DNA of 64,000 bases from Sphingopyxis chilensis (GCF_035930445.1 NZ_CP142394.1:591501-655500); one strand, 5' to 3'. Shown: positions 17,416 to 32,667, counted from the first letter of the stretch. Notes: a model not told the origin generated them from the letters alone. Numbers and translations: made by a program.

Positions 17416-17586
17416 ATGAGTTCGACCGAGGAGGCCGCGAAAAGCGGCTCTCAACCGCCGCGCCGCGCCATCCAGACGGTGCTCGACGCGCTCGACAAGC
17501 TGAAGTTCGGCGCGATCCAGCTGACCGTGCATGAAGGGCGGTTGGTGCAGGTCGATGTGACCGAACGGCACCGCTACCCCAACTGA
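17416..17586 (+). CDS. Small YezD/DUF2292-family protein
   Basis: 56-residue protein with the compact YezD (DUF2292) core: AIQTVLDALDKLKFGAIQLTVHEGRLVQVDVTERHR (broken here: helix, then GAIQLTVHEGRLVQVD strands, then TERHR). The family is found as a tiny standalone protein in many bacteria and is often seen near sulfur-acquisition genes, but its molecular role is unknown to me. A good ribosome site (GGAAAGGAA) sits 6 nt upstream. A TonB-dependent receptor starts 90 nt downstream in the same direction, possibly co-transcribed. Confidence 0.8.
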   Translation: MSSTEEAAKSGSQPPRRAIQTVLDALDKLKFGAIQLTVHEGRLVQVDVTERHRYPN

Positions 17587-17676
17587 ATTAGACCACTCCC
17601 GACGGGGATATTCCCCACTTCAATGCCGCAGACCGGACCGCCGGATGTGGCAATTTTCTTGCAACAGGAAATTGTC

Positions 17677-20085
17677 ATGACCGCAAAATATCCGTCCAAC
17701 CGCCGGCGCGTACCGGCCAGCCTCTTTACGCTTTCCTTGTTGTTGGCGACCCCCGCCGCCGCGGAAACCACCGGCGATCTCGCTGCCGATGACACCGCCG
17801 CGCAGGTCGAGGGCGGCAGCTACGGCGGCGAGATCGTCGTCACCGCGCGCCGTCGCAGCGAAACCGCACAGGACGTGCCGATCGCAATCTCGGTCGTCGC
17901 GGGCGAACAGATCGACAATACGGGCAGCTTCAACGTCGGCCGGTTGACGCAGCTCACGCCGACGCTGCAATTCTATTCGTCGAACCCGCGCAATACCGCG
18001 GTCAATATCCGCGGCATCGGCGCGCCGTTCGGGCTCACCAACGACGGGATCGAACAGGGTGTCGGCATCTATGTCGACGACGTCTATTATTCGCGCGTCG
18101 CCTCTTCGACCTTCGATTTCCTCGATGTTGCGCAGATCGAGGTGCTGCGCGGGCCGCAGGGTACGCTCTATGGCAAGAATACCACCGCCGGCGCGATCAA
18201 CATCACCACCAACCAGCCGAGCTTCGATTTCGAGGGCAAGGCCGAGGTCAGCATCGGCAACCTGAATTTCAAGCAGGCGAAGGCCGCGATTTCGGGTCCC
18301 TTGTCCGATACGCTCGCTGCGCGCGTCGCGATCTCGTCGACCAGCCGCCGCGGCACGATCCATAACGTCGTCACCGACCGTTATATCCAGAGCCAGGACA
18401 ATATCGGCATTCGCGGGCAATTGCTCTGGCGGCCGGCCGGCAATCTCGACATCACGCTCGCCGGCGACTGGAACCGGCAGGAAGCGGTGTGCTGCGGCTC
18501 GGTCTTCGTTCGCACCGGCGCGACGCAGCGGCCGCTGAACCGCCAGTTCGCCGCTCTCGCCGCGGCACAGGGCTATGCGTTTCCCAGCGACAATCCCTAT
18601 GACCGGCTCACCGATCTCGATGCCAGCCTGAATGCGGGCAACGAGATCGGCGGCGCCTCGCTGCGCATCAAATGGGATGTCGGGCCGGGCACGCTGACGT
18701 CGGTCACGGCGTGGCGCTATTGGGACTGGCAGCCCGAAAACGATCGCGACTTCACCGGTCTGCCGATCGTCACCAAGTCGCAGAATCCGTCGCAGCAGGA
18801 CCAGTACACGCAGGAATTGCGCTATAATTACACCGGCGATCGCGTCGATTTCGTCGTCGGCGGCTTTTATTATTTCCAGCGCATCGACACGCAGGGTACA
18901 GAGGCCCACGGTCCGGCGTCGAGCCGCTGGACGCTCAATCCGACGAGCGCCCTGTCGAACGATCCTTCGGTGCTCGACGGCCTGGCCGCCATCAACGCGC
19001 AGTATCTCAAGAACACCAGCGCGGCCCTGTTCGGCCAAATGAGCTGGAAGGTCACCGACCAGTTCACGATCCAGCCCGGCGTCCGGCTGAACTATGACAA
19101 GAAGGACGGCTATTATCGCCGCCTCGTCTTTGCCGGCGACGGTTCGCCGGTGACGGCGGGCCTGACCGATCCGGTATCGGTCGCGCGGCTCGGCGTATTT
19201 ACACCGCAGGAATATGCGCCGTCGTTCAGCGACTGGAACTTCAGCTACGACCTCACCGCGACGTGGAAGGCGGCGGACGACCTGCTTTTCTATGCGACCT
19301 ATGCGAAGACGTTCAAATCGGGCGGGATCAACCAGAATGGCGTGCCCAACGGCGCCGACGGAAACCCGATCCTCGCCGCCGCAACGGTGAAGCCCGAATC
19401 GGTCAATCATTATGAGGCCGGGGCGAAGTCCGAATTCTGGGACCGGCGCATCACCCTGAACCTCACGGCCTTTCGCACCGACATCAAGAATTTCCAGGCC
19501 AATGTGAACAACGGCCAGCTCGGGGTGCTGCGCGGCTATCTCGCCAATGCGGGCAAGGTACGCACCCAAGGCGCCGAATTCGATTTCTCGGTCCGGCCGA
19601 GCGAGCGGTTTCGGGCCTATGCCAATGGCGCCTACACCGATGCCGAATATGAACGCTTCGTCGATGCGCCTTGCCCGCCCGAGCTGTCCGGTGGGACCAG
19701 CAGTCCGCCGAACTGCGACATTTCAGGGCAGCGCCTGCCGGGCGTGTCGAAATGGGCCATTTCCTTTGGCGCCGAGGCGAACGCCGAATCCAGTCTTTTC
19801 GGCAAGGATGGTCAATTTTATCTGGGTTACGACGGCAGCTATCGTTCGGACTGGTCGTCGAACCCGTCGCCGTCGGCTTACACCTGGATTGATGGCTATT
19901 CGCTTTCGAACTTTCGCGCCGGGTTCCGGACGGAGGTCGGGTTCGACATCTTTGGCTGGGTGCGCAACGCTTTCGGCCGGGATTACCTCAAGCAGCTGAG
20001 TGTCGGTCCGGGCAATACCGGTTTGATCACTGGCCTGCCGGGCGATCCCCGGACTTGGGGCGCGACGATCAAGGCGGGCTTCTGA
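17677..20085 (+). CDS. TonB-dependent outer-membrane receptor
   Basis: 802-residue outer-membrane receptor powered by TonB. The start at 17677 has AGGAA 8 nt upstream and gives a normal signal peptide ending in ATPAAAETT; an earlier ATG at 17623 would add 18 residues of no signal-peptide character. A TonB-box-like segment, EIVVTARRRSETAQDVPIAI, precedes the plug (NIRGIG, VDDVYYSR, EVLRGPQGTLYGKNTTAGAINI). The barrel follows with repeated aromatic strands and ends in TIKAGF, with the terminal Phe needed for BAM insertion. Sphingomonads have many such receptors for organic substrates; the ligand is unknown. The pairing with a YezD-like gene hints at an organosulfur ligand, which is inference. 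Confidence 0.92.
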   Translation: MTAKYPSNRRRVPASLFTLSLLLATPAAAETTGDLAADDTAAQVEGGSYGGEIVVTARRRSETAQDVPIAISVVAGEQIDNTGSFNVGRLTQLTPTLQFYSSNPRNTAVNIRGIGAPFGLTNDGIEQGVGIYVDDVYYSRVASSTFDFLDVAQIEVLRGPQGTLYGKNTTAGAINITTNQPSFDFEGKAEVSIGNLNFKQAKAAISGPLSDTLAARVAISSTSRRGTIHNVVTDRYIQSQDNIGIRGQLLWRPAGNLDITLAGDWNRQEAVCCGSVFVRTGATQRPLNRQFAALAAAQGYAFPSDNPYDRLTDLDASLNAGNEIGGASLRIKWDVGPGTLTSVTAWRYWDWQPENDRDFTGLPIVTKSQNPSQQDQYTQELRYNYTGDRVDFVVGGFYYFQRIDTQGTEAHGPASSRWTLNPTSALSNDPSVLDGLAAINAQYLKNTSAALFGQMSWKVTDQFTIQPGVRLNYDKKDGYYRRLVFAGDGSPVTAGLTDPVSVARLGVFTPQEYAPSFSDWNFSYDLTATWKAADDLLFYATYAKTFKSGGINQNGVPNGADGNPILAAATVKPESVNHYEAGAKSEFWDRRITLNLTAFRTDIKNFQANVNNGQLGVLRGYLANAGKVRTQGAEFDFSVRPSERFRAYANGAYTDAEYERFVDAPCPPELSGGTSSPPNCDISGQRLPGVSKWAISFGAEANAESSLFGKDGQFYLGYDGSYRSDWSSNPSPSAYTWIDGYSLSNFRAGFRTEVGFDIFGWVRNAFGRDYLKQLSVGPGNTGLITGLPGDPRTWGATIKAGF

Positions 20086-20107
20086 TCTTTGTCCTGCCGG
20101 CAAATGA

Positions 20108-20135
20108 AAAGGGCGGCCCCGCAGGGTCGCCCTTT
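20108..20135. terminator. Bidirectional rho-independent terminator
   Basis: A 10-bp stem with one mismatch (AAAGGGCGGC / GTCGCCCTTT) around an 8-nt loop lies between the receptor stop (20085) and the stop of the convergent small gene (20155). It reads CCCTTTCT on the + strand and CCCTTTTCA on the - strand, so it can serve both genes. Confidence 0.75.
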
Positions 20136-20154
20136 CTCATGCAGCCTGAGAAAA

Positions 20155-20310
20155 TCAGCGCTGCTGCGGGTTCTTGTTGCGATCCTGATCGGAACGCTGA
20201 CCGTCCTGCTGGCGATCCTGGCCACCCTGCTGTTGCTGCTGGCGGCGCTGTTCTTCGTCGCGGTCAGCCTGCGGGTTTTTCTCGTTCTGCTGGTTGGGGG
20301 TGTTAGCCAC
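20155..20310 (-). CDS. Small Gln/Asn-rich hydrophilic protein
   Basis: 51-residue protein starting at GTG (20310). The start is supported by a near-perfect Shine-Dalgarno, AAAAGGAG, 8 nt upstream. The composition is extreme: Gln, Asn, Asp, Arg and Glu dominate, with runs such as RRQQQQQGGQDRQQ and no hydrophobic core, so it is probably disordered. Such low-complexity small proteins occur in sphingomonads as unannotated or stress-related ORFs. It shares a bidirectional terminator with the receptor gene. Function is unknown. The opposite-strand hydrophobic ORF here is its mirror image and has no ribosome site. Confidence 0.6.
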   Translation of the reverse strand: MANTPNQQNEKNPQADRDEEQRRQQQQQGGQDRQQDGQRSDQDRNKNPQQR

Positions 20311-22873
<2,563 letters not shown>

Positions 22874-22881
22874 TCTTTGGC

Positions 22882-22917
22882 GCCGCTGCCCGTGCATCAT
22901 GCCGCACGGGCAGCGGC
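22882..22917 (+). other. Perfect 14-bp hairpin after katG
   Basis: GCCGCTGCCCGTGC (22882-22895) and its exact reverse complement (22904-22917) flank an 8-nt loop 9 nt after the katG stop. No T-tract follows, so it may stabilise the katG mRNA 3' end rather than terminate. Confidence 0.6.
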
Positions 22918-22937
22918 AGCCGTTGACGACGGGTCGC

Positions 22938-22983
22938 GACCCGCCCCCGGGGACATGGGCCTGGGGGCGGGTCTTTCTTTTTG
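22938..22983 (+). terminator. Rho-independent terminator of katG
   Basis: An 11-bp perfect stem (GACCCGCCCCC at 22938-22948, GGGGGCGGGTC at 22963-22973) is followed at once by TTTCTTTTTT. This is a textbook intrinsic terminator, 65 nt after the katG stop. Confidence 0.9.
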
Positions 22984-23121
22984 CGATGCTGAATGCGTAG
23001 GCCCATTGCGATCGCGCGATCCCATGCGGCGGCGAAGCTGGCGACCTGTGGCCGCTCACGCAGGCGATAGGCCAAGGCGCGGCCCATGCCGCCGCGCGGT
23101 GGTCCTGCCGGGGGACGGGAA

Positions 23122-23198
23122 CCCCGGCGAAAGCCGGGTCCCAGTGCGGGAATATGCCGGGTTAGCGTCCTCTTTCTGGACCCCGGCCTTCGCCGGGG
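23122..23198. repeat. REP-like inverted repeat (CCCCGGCGAA type)
   Basis: Two 23-bp arms, 23122-23144 and 23176-23198, are inverted with 20 of 23 positions matching. Each arm is itself a small hairpin with a CCCGGC...GCCGGG stem. The pattern of CCCCGGCGAAAGCCGGG facing its inverse is that of dispersed intergenic palindromes seen in sphingomonad genomes. It lies in the 484-bp gap between katG and yciB. Confidence 0.6.
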
Positions 23199-23259
23199 CA
23201 CACATCTCCATCGGCCACCTCCGGCCGCAGGCGGCCGTTCGTGTGGCACCTTTCATCGC

Positions 23260-23333
23260 GGGCAATGTTAACAATGTAAATTTAGCCTTGACTGCATGGC
23301 TCGCGATGGGCAATGTTTACGACGACAACATTG
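23260..23333 (+). promoter_or_regulatory. Promoter/operator region of yciB-like gene
   Basis: GGGCAATGTT occurs at 23260-23269 and 23308-23317. The second copy starts a perfect 7-bp inverted repeat, CAATGTT at 23311-23317 and AACATTG at 23327-23333. The first copy starts a near-palindrome centred on GTTAAC. TTGACT at 23288-23293 could be a -35 box with the -10 position inside the second repeat. This suggests control by a dimeric regulator, identity unknown. Confidence 0.4.
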
Positions 23334-23357
23334 ATTCGCGGAAAAAGAGGATGCACC

Positions 23358-23942
23358 ATGCGGACGCTGTTTTACGCCATCGGCCCGATGCTGTTCGACT
23401 CGCTCGGCATCATCGTTTTTGCGGTTTTGCTGGCCGTGGGTGCCGGAATCGTCGCCGCCACGGTCGCCGGCTCGATCGTGGCGATCGCGGTCGTCGGCTA
23501 TGAACTCGCGCGTGGGCACAAGGTCGCGGCGCTGCAGTGGATCAGCCTTGCCTCGGTGCTCTTCACGGCGGCGGCGACGCTTTTCACCGGCGATCCGCGC
23601 TTCGTGATGGCGAAGCCGACGATCGTCTATCTGATCGTCGGCACCGTGATGCTGCGCAAGGGGTGGCTCAACCGGTATATCCCGCCCGAGCAACTGGCGA
23701 TGGTCGGTGACGTGATGGACCGTTTCGGCATGATCTGGGCGGCGCTGATGTTCACAAGCGCGGGGCTCAATCTCGTCATCGCGCTGTTCTTCACCCAATG
23801 GTGGCCGCTGTTCATCGGGATTTTCCCGCTGGCGTCGAAATTCGGCCTGTTCGCAATCCACATCGCGGTGGTGCATGTCATCACGCAGGCACGGCTGCGC
23901 CGCCGCGCGGGCAGCGAGCTGAAGCCGCTCGCTGCCGAATAG
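23358..23942 (+). CDS. yciB: Inner-membrane protein of the YciB/IspZ (septation protein A) family
   Basis: 194-residue multi-pass inner-membrane protein with about six hydrophobic segments. The diagnostic block is FTGDPRFVMAKPTIVYLIVG, and the end of the family signature is IWAALMFTSAGLNLVIALFFTQWWPLF (in part). YciB proteins affect cell-envelope synthesis and septation; their molecular role is poorly defined. The ATG at 23358 follows AAAGAGGATG. An upstream in-frame ATG at 23313 is inside the repeated operator-like sequence and unlikely. It is convergent with lysC, with 2 nt between stops. Confidence 0.85.
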   Translation: MRTLFYAIGPMLFDSLGIIVFAVLLAVGAGIVAATVAGSIVAIAVVGYELARGHKVAALQWISLASVLFTAAATLFTGDPRFVMAKPTIVYLIVGTVMLRKGWLNRYIPPEQLAMVGDVMDRFGMIWAALMFTSAGLNLVIALFFTQWWPLFIGIFPLASKFGLFAIHIAVVHVITQARLRRRAGSELKPLAAE

Positions 23943-23944
23943 GG

Positions 23945-25192
23945 TCAGTCGGCGTCGAGCCCGTAAGCGGTGTGCAGCACGCGCACCGCGAGTTCGGTTT
24001 CATCCTCGTCGATCAGAACGCTGACCTTGATCTCGCTGGTCGAGATCGCCTGGATGTTGATACCCCGGTCCGCAAGCGCACGGAACATCGTGCTCGCGAC
24101 CCCGGCGTGACTTTTCATGCCCACGCCGACGACACTGATCTTCGCGACCTTGTCGTCGCTGATGATGCGGTTGAAGCCGATCTTGTCCTTCGCACCTTCG
24201 AGCAGGTCGATCGAACGCAGCAGGTCGGTGGCGGGAACGGTAAAGGTCACGTCGGTCTCGCCTTTTTCGCGGCCGACATTCTGGATGATCATATCGACGT
24301 TGATCCCCGCCGCGGCGAGCGGGCCGAAGATGTTGGCGACCGCACCGGGCTTGTCGGGGACGCGCGTGACGATGATCTTCGCTTCATTCTTGTCGTGGGC
24401 GATGCCGGTGATCAGCTGCCGTTCCATCTGATGTTCCTCTATTTCCTCGTCGCTGACGATCATCGTGCCTTTTTTTGGAGCCTCGTCGCCCTCGACGAAG
24501 CTCGATAGGACCTGCACGCGCACGCCCATCTTCATCGCGAGCCCGACCGAGCGCGTCTGGAGCACCTTGGCGCCGACGCTCGCGAGCTCGAGCATTTCCT
24601 CATAGGTGACATAGTCGAGCTTGCGCGCGCGCGCGACGATGCGCGGGTCGGTGGTGTAGACGCCGTCGACGTCGGTGTAGATGTCGCAGCGGTCGGCCTT
24701 CACCGCCGCCGCCACGGCGACCGCGCTGGTGTCCGACCCGCCACGGCCGAGCGTCGCGAGGCGGCCGTCGTCCATCATGCCCTGGAAACCGGGGATCACC
24801 GCGACCTCGCCGCGTGCCATCGCGGCGGTCAGCGCGCCGGTGTCGATGTCGACGATGCGCGCGCGGGCGTGCGCCTCCTCGGTGCGGATCGGCAGCTGCC
24901 AGCCGAGCCAGCTGCGCGCGGGGACACCCATCGCCTGCAGCGTGAGCGCGAGCAGGCCCGAGGTCACTTGCTCGCCCGCCGCGACGACGACGTCATATTC
25001 GGCGGGGTCGTAGCGCGGGTTCGCCTCGCGGCAGAAATTGACGAGCCGGTCGGTCTCGCCCGCCATGGCGGAGACGACGACCGCGACTTCGTTGCCATTC
25101 GCCACTTCGCGGGCGACAAGTTTCGCCACGGTGCGAATCCGCTCGGTGCCCGCCATCGACGTGCCCCCGAATTTCATCACGATCCGCGCCAT
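23945..25192 (-). CDS. lysC: Aspartate kinase
   Basis: 415-residue aspartokinase, first step of the Lys/Thr/Met/diaminopimelate pathway. The kinase domain begins MARIVMKFGGTSMAGTERI and has VVVAAGEQVTSGLL, LGRGGSDTSAVAVA and DIYTDVDGVYTTDPRIV. Two ACT domains form the last 150 residues (ITRVPDKPGAVANIFGPLAAAGINVDMI; ISVVGVGMKSHAGVASTMFRALADRGINIQAIS), the allosteric sites. The start at 25192 is chosen because the family begins exactly here; the reading frame stays open a further 876 nt upstream, antisense to ubiG, and that part is an artefact. Confidence 0.96.
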   Translation of the reverse strand: MARIVMKFGGTSMAGTERIRTVAKLVAREVANGNEVAVVVSAMAGETDRLVNFCREANPRYDPAEYDVVVAAGEQVTSGLLALTLQAMGVPARSWLGWQLPIRTEEAHARARIVDIDTGALTAAMARGEVAVIPGFQGMMDDGRLATLGRGGSDTSAVAVAAAVKADRCDIYTDVDGVYTTDPRIVARARKLDYVTYEEMLELASVGAKVLQTRSVGLAMKMGVRVQVLSSFVEGDEAPKKGTMIVSDEEIEEHQMERQLITGIAHDKNEAKIIVTRVPDKPGAVANIFGPLAAAGINVDMIIQNVGREKGETDVTFTVPATDLLRSIDLLEGAKDKIGFNRIISDDKVAKISVVGVGMKSHAGVASTMFRALADRGINIQAISTSEIKVSVLIDEDETELAVRVLHTAYGLDAD

Positions 25193-25351
25193 GTCGCCCC
25201 GCTTTCCTGATCTGGTTTCAGCCGCAACTTTTCCAAGCATTTCCGCGGCGCCCGCGTCGTTACGGAAGGGGGAGGGCGATGGCAAGCGCGCGAACACGCG
25301 CACGCGATAGAATTTCTTGCATGGCGTGAGGCACGGTGCCACATCGCGGGC

Positions 25352-26077
25352 ATGAGTGCCGCGACGATCAACCCGCACGAAGCCGCCCATTTCGGAGCGC
25401 TCGCCGCCGACTGGTGGGACCCGCACGGATCGTCGGCCATGCTGCACAAGCTCAATCCGGTGCGGCTGGCCTATATTCGCGACCGGATCGATGCGCATTG
25501 GCATGTCGATGCGCGCGAACGTCACGCGCTCGCGGGGCGGAGCGCGATCGATGTCGGATGCGGTGCGGGGCTGCTCGCCGAACCGCTCGCGCGCATGGGC
25601 GCAAGGGTCACGGGCGTCGATGCGGCGCCGGAGAATATCGCGGCGGCGCGCGAGCATTCGGCTGGGCAGGGGCTCCCGATCGACTATTTTGCGGGCGAAC
25701 TCGCTGCGCTTCCCCCGGCAAAGTTCGACCTCGTGACTTCGATGGAAGTTGTCGAGCATGTTACCGATCCCGCCGCGTTCATTGGCGAGCTTGCGGCGCG
25801 GCTTGCGCCCGGCGGGCTGATGATCCTCTCGACCCCGAACCGCACGATGCTGTCGAAGCTTCTGCTCGTCGAAGCCGCCGAGCGCGTCGGCGCGGTGCCG
25901 CGCGGGACGCACGACTGGGATCAGTTCCTGAAGCCCGAGGAACTGACGAAGCTGCTCGAAGGCGCGGGGATCGAGGTCGTCGACCGCACCGGCCTGTCGC
26001 CGTCCGCGGCCAAGGGCTTCAAGCTCGGCGGCAGCGAGGCGCTCAACTATCTGGTCGCGGCGAGACACGCGGGGTGA
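25352..26077 (+). CDS. ubiG: Ubiquinone biosynthesis O-methyltransferase UbiG
   Basis: 241-residue SAM methyltransferase that performs both O-methylations of ubiquinone synthesis. The N-terminus has HFGALAADWWDPHGSSAMLHKLNPVRL, motif I is AIDVGCGAGLLAEPLARMGA, and the acidic motif GVDAAPENI, VTSMEVVEHV and LSTPNRTMLS follow. The C-terminal GTHDWDQFLKPEEL block is specific to UbiG. The gene is divergent from lysC, a frequent arrangement in alphaproteobacteria. Its stop overlaps the GTG start of the next gene by 4 nt (GTGA). Confidence 0.95.
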   Translation: MSAATINPHEAAHFGALAADWWDPHGSSAMLHKLNPVRLAYIRDRIDAHWHVDARERHALAGRSAIDVGCGAGLLAEPLARMGARVTGVDAAPENIAAAREHSAGQGLPIDYFAGELAALPPAKFDLVTSMEVVEHVTDPAAFIGELAARLAPGGLMILSTPNRTMLSKLLLVEAAERVGAVPRGTHDWDQFLKPEELTKLLEGAGIEVVDRTGLSPSAAKGFKLGGSEALNYLVAARHAG

Positions 26078-26667
26078 GCCGCGACCCGCGCGTCGATGCC
26101 TATATCGCGAAGCGGCAGCCCTTCGCGCAGCCGATCCTGAACCATCTGCGCGAGCTCGTGCACACCCATGCCCCGGGCGCTGAGGAAACGCTGAAATGGG
26201 GCGTGCCGCATTTCGTGCTGAATGGGCAGAATCTGGCGGGCATGGCGGCGTTCAAGGAACATGCGACCTTCGGTTTCTGGCGCGACGAGGAAGTCACGGG
26301 ATCGCCGCGCGATACCGGCGCTATGGGCAGCATGGGGCGGCTGGCGTCGCTGGCCGACCTGCCCGCCGACAAGATGATGGCGGCCTATATTGCGAAAGCC
26401 GCGGCGCTCTGTGGCGAAGGGAAACCGAAGCGCCCGCCACCGAAGCCCAGGCCGGCGCTTGATTTGCCGGATGATCTCGGCGCGGCGCTCAAGGCCGATG
26501 CCGCTGCGCAGGGCCATTGGGATGTCTTCTCGCCGGGCAAGCGGCGCGATTATATCGAATGGGTGCTCGAGGCGAAGCGCGAGGAAACGCGGGTGAAGCG
26601 CATTGAAACGATCGTCGCGCAGGTTGCCGAGGGCAAGGACCGGAACTGGAAATACAAGGGGTGCTAG
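26074..26667 (+). CDS. DUF1801 / YdeI-OmpD-associated protein
   Basis: 197-residue cytosolic protein. The N-terminal part (about 5-115) is DUF1801-like, with ILNHLRELVHTHAPGAEETLKWGVPHFVLNG. The C-terminal part is the YdeI helical domain, with FSPGKRRDYIEWVLEAKREETRVKRIE. Function is unknown; YdeI-type proteins have been linked to peptide resistance in some bacteria. The GTG start at 26074 overlaps the ubiG stop as GTGA, an arrangement typical of translational coupling, and is the only start that keeps the family N-terminus intact. Confidence 0.75.
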   Translation: MSRDPRVDAYIAKRQPFAQPILNHLRELVHTHAPGAEETLKWGVPHFVLNGQNLAGMAAFKEHATFGFWRDEEVTGSPRDTGAMGSMGRLASLADLPADKMMAAYIAKAAALCGEGKPKRPPPKPRPALDLPDDLGAALKADAAAQGHWDVFSPGKRRDYIEWVLEAKREETRVKRIETIVAQVAEGKDRNWKYKGC

Positions 26668-26686
26668 CGCCTCAAAACCGCTTGCC

Positions 26687-26758
26687 CTGAGCTTGCCGAA
26701 GGGCCGTTCTTTCTTTTCACGTCCAAAGGAAGGAAGGGCGGTGCTTCGACAAGCTCAG
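26687..26758. repeat. REP-like inverted repeat (CTTCGACAAGCTCAG type)
   Basis: Arms CTGAGCTTGCCGAAG (26687-26701) and CTTCGACAAGCTCAG (26744-26758) are inverse with one mismatch. They enclose about 42 bp that is partly self-complementary. This CTTCGACAAGCTCAG motif is a familiar dispersed palindrome in sphingomonad intergenic DNA. Lying between two convergent genes, it may also act as a transcription barrier. Confidence 0.75.
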
Positions 26759-26787
26759 CACGAACGGATTTTTGGGGTCCGTCTGCC

Positions 26788-27459
26788 CTAAAAATCGACA
26801 TCCTCATAATATTTCGGCGGCGTCACGATCTCCATCCGTTCGGCCAGCAGCGGGCGGAAACTGGGGCGCGACTTCAACCCCGAATACCAGCCCTTGGTCT
26901 GTTCGTGCCCCGTCCAGTCGATGCCGCCGAGATAATCGGCGACCGAGATATGCGCGGCGGCGGTCAGGTCGGCGAGGCTCATCGTCGCGCCGGCGAGCCA
27001 GGTGCGGTGGTCGATGAGATAGTCGACATAATCGAGATGGTTGTTCGCCGCCTTCATCGCCTCGCGCAGCGCGCCGCCGTCGGGCGGCTGGCGGTGGACG
27101 ATGCGCTTCTGCATCCGTTCGAAGAGCAAGGGTCCGGTGACTTCATAATAAAAATCATGGTCGAACCAGGCGGTCAGCCGGCGGATCTCGGCGCGGTTGG
27201 CGGCGGTGCCGTTGATCATCGCCTTGCCTTCGACGGTTTCCTCGAAATATTCGGCGATCGCCATGCTGTCCATCAGCACCTGCCCGCGCGCCTGATCGAC
27301 CATCACCGGGGTGCGGCCGGCCGGATTCAGGTCGATGAATTCGTCGCGGCGTTCCCACGGCGATTCGCGCACCAATTCATATCCGACGCCCTTTTCGCCC
27401 AGCAAAAGACGAACCTTGCGCGAAAAGGGACAGAGCGGGAATTGATAGAGTTGCCACAT
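26788..27459 (-). CDS. Glutathione S-transferase family protein
   Basis: 223-residue cytosolic GST. The thioredoxin-fold N-terminus has YQFPLCPFSRKVRLLLGEKG, with a CPFS motif and so a catalytic-type Cys10. The cis-Pro region is LNPAGRTPVMVD, and the SNAIL-like element is MDSMAIAEYFEE. The all-helical C-terminal domain has MSLADLTAAAHISVADYLGGIDW. Substrate unknown. Met at 27459 is chosen as it starts the first beta strand; an extension to 27495 adds only basic residues. It is convergent with the DUF1801 gene. Confidence 0.88.
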   Translation of the reverse strand: MWQLYQFPLCPFSRKVRLLLGEKGVGYELVRESPWERRDEFIDLNPAGRTPVMVDQARGQVLMDSMAIAEYFEETVEGKAMINGTAANRAEIRRLTAWFDHDFYYEVTGPLLFERMQKRIVHRQPPDGGALREAMKAANNHLDYVDYLIDHRTWLAGATMSLADLTAAAHISVADYLGGIDWTGHEQTKGWYSGLKSRPSFRPLLAERMEIVTPPKYYEDVDF

Positions 27460-27536
27460 GGCTCCGGCATAGCGGCAGCGGGGCAGCCCGCGCAACGGCT
27501 ATGGCGTGCGGCGGGCGGTCGATCGTGGATTAAGCG

Positions 27537-27962
27537 TCAGCGGCGCGCCGCTTCGCGTTCGCGTTCCCACTGGGCGGCAAGGTCGCGCGCCATATCCTTG
27601 AGGACGGGGGCATAAGCCGCGATAGCCGATGCGGCATGACCTGCCATGCGCGTGGTCGCGCGGACGTCGTCGCCCATGCGTTCGGCATAATAGGGATCGC
27701 GCCCCGTCACTTCGCCGAGCGTCGCATCGGGCGGAATATAGGCGGCGTCGGATTCGGGGTCGATCTGCGCAACGGCTTTCGCGAGCGGGCCGACCTGCAT
27801 CTGCATCAGCGCGCCGACCATCGCGGTGATCGTTTCGGCCATCCGGTCCTGCGCCACCGGATCGTTCAGCGTCGCGACGGTATCGTTCATTTCGCTGGCG
27901 GCCGCGGGCAATGGCGCGGCGCACGCGAACAGGGGGAGGGCGATCAGGGCAATACGGGTCAT
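27537..27962 (-). CDS. Small exported hypothetical protein
   Basis: 141-residue protein with a signal peptide (MTRIALIALPLFACAAPLPAAAS). The mature region is helical, with Met-rich segments (AETITAMVGALMQMQVG) and DPYYAERMGDDVRATTRMAG. A similar layout occurs in small periplasmic proteins of sphingomonads, but I recognise no named family. It lies between the GST gene (78 nt) and the gltB terminator. Function unknown. Confidence 0.55.
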   Translation of the reverse strand: MTRIALIALPLFACAAPLPAAASEMNDTVATLNDPVAQDRMAETITAMVGALMQMQVGPLAKAVAQIDPESDAAYIPPDATLGEVTGRDPYYAERMGDDVRATTRMAGHAASAIAAYAPVLKDMARDLAAQWEREREAARR

Positions 27963-28081
27963 GGCTCCATCCTTTCAAAGGACGAGGGGGATCAGCGTGG
28001 GGTGTCCTTACAGGCCATACGCTTTCGCTGGCGTGAACGTAAGAGACGCTTGAGACAAGTTGCGATGCTGGCGCGATAAAT

Positions 28082-28112
28082 ATCCTCCCCATGGCTTCGC
28101 CACAGGGAGGAT
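28082..28112 (-). terminator. Terminator hairpin after gltB
   Basis: On the - strand, ATCCTCCC and GGGAGGAT enclose TG-TGGC-GAA-GCCA-TG, giving an interrupted 12-bp stem 5 nt after the gltB stop, followed by ATTTATC. It is a plausible intrinsic terminator with a short U-stretch. Confidence 0.65.
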
Positions 28113-28116
28113 TTGT

Positions 28117-32646
<4,530 letters not shown>

Positions 32647-32667
32647 CTTCGTCCTGACGGAATGTTC

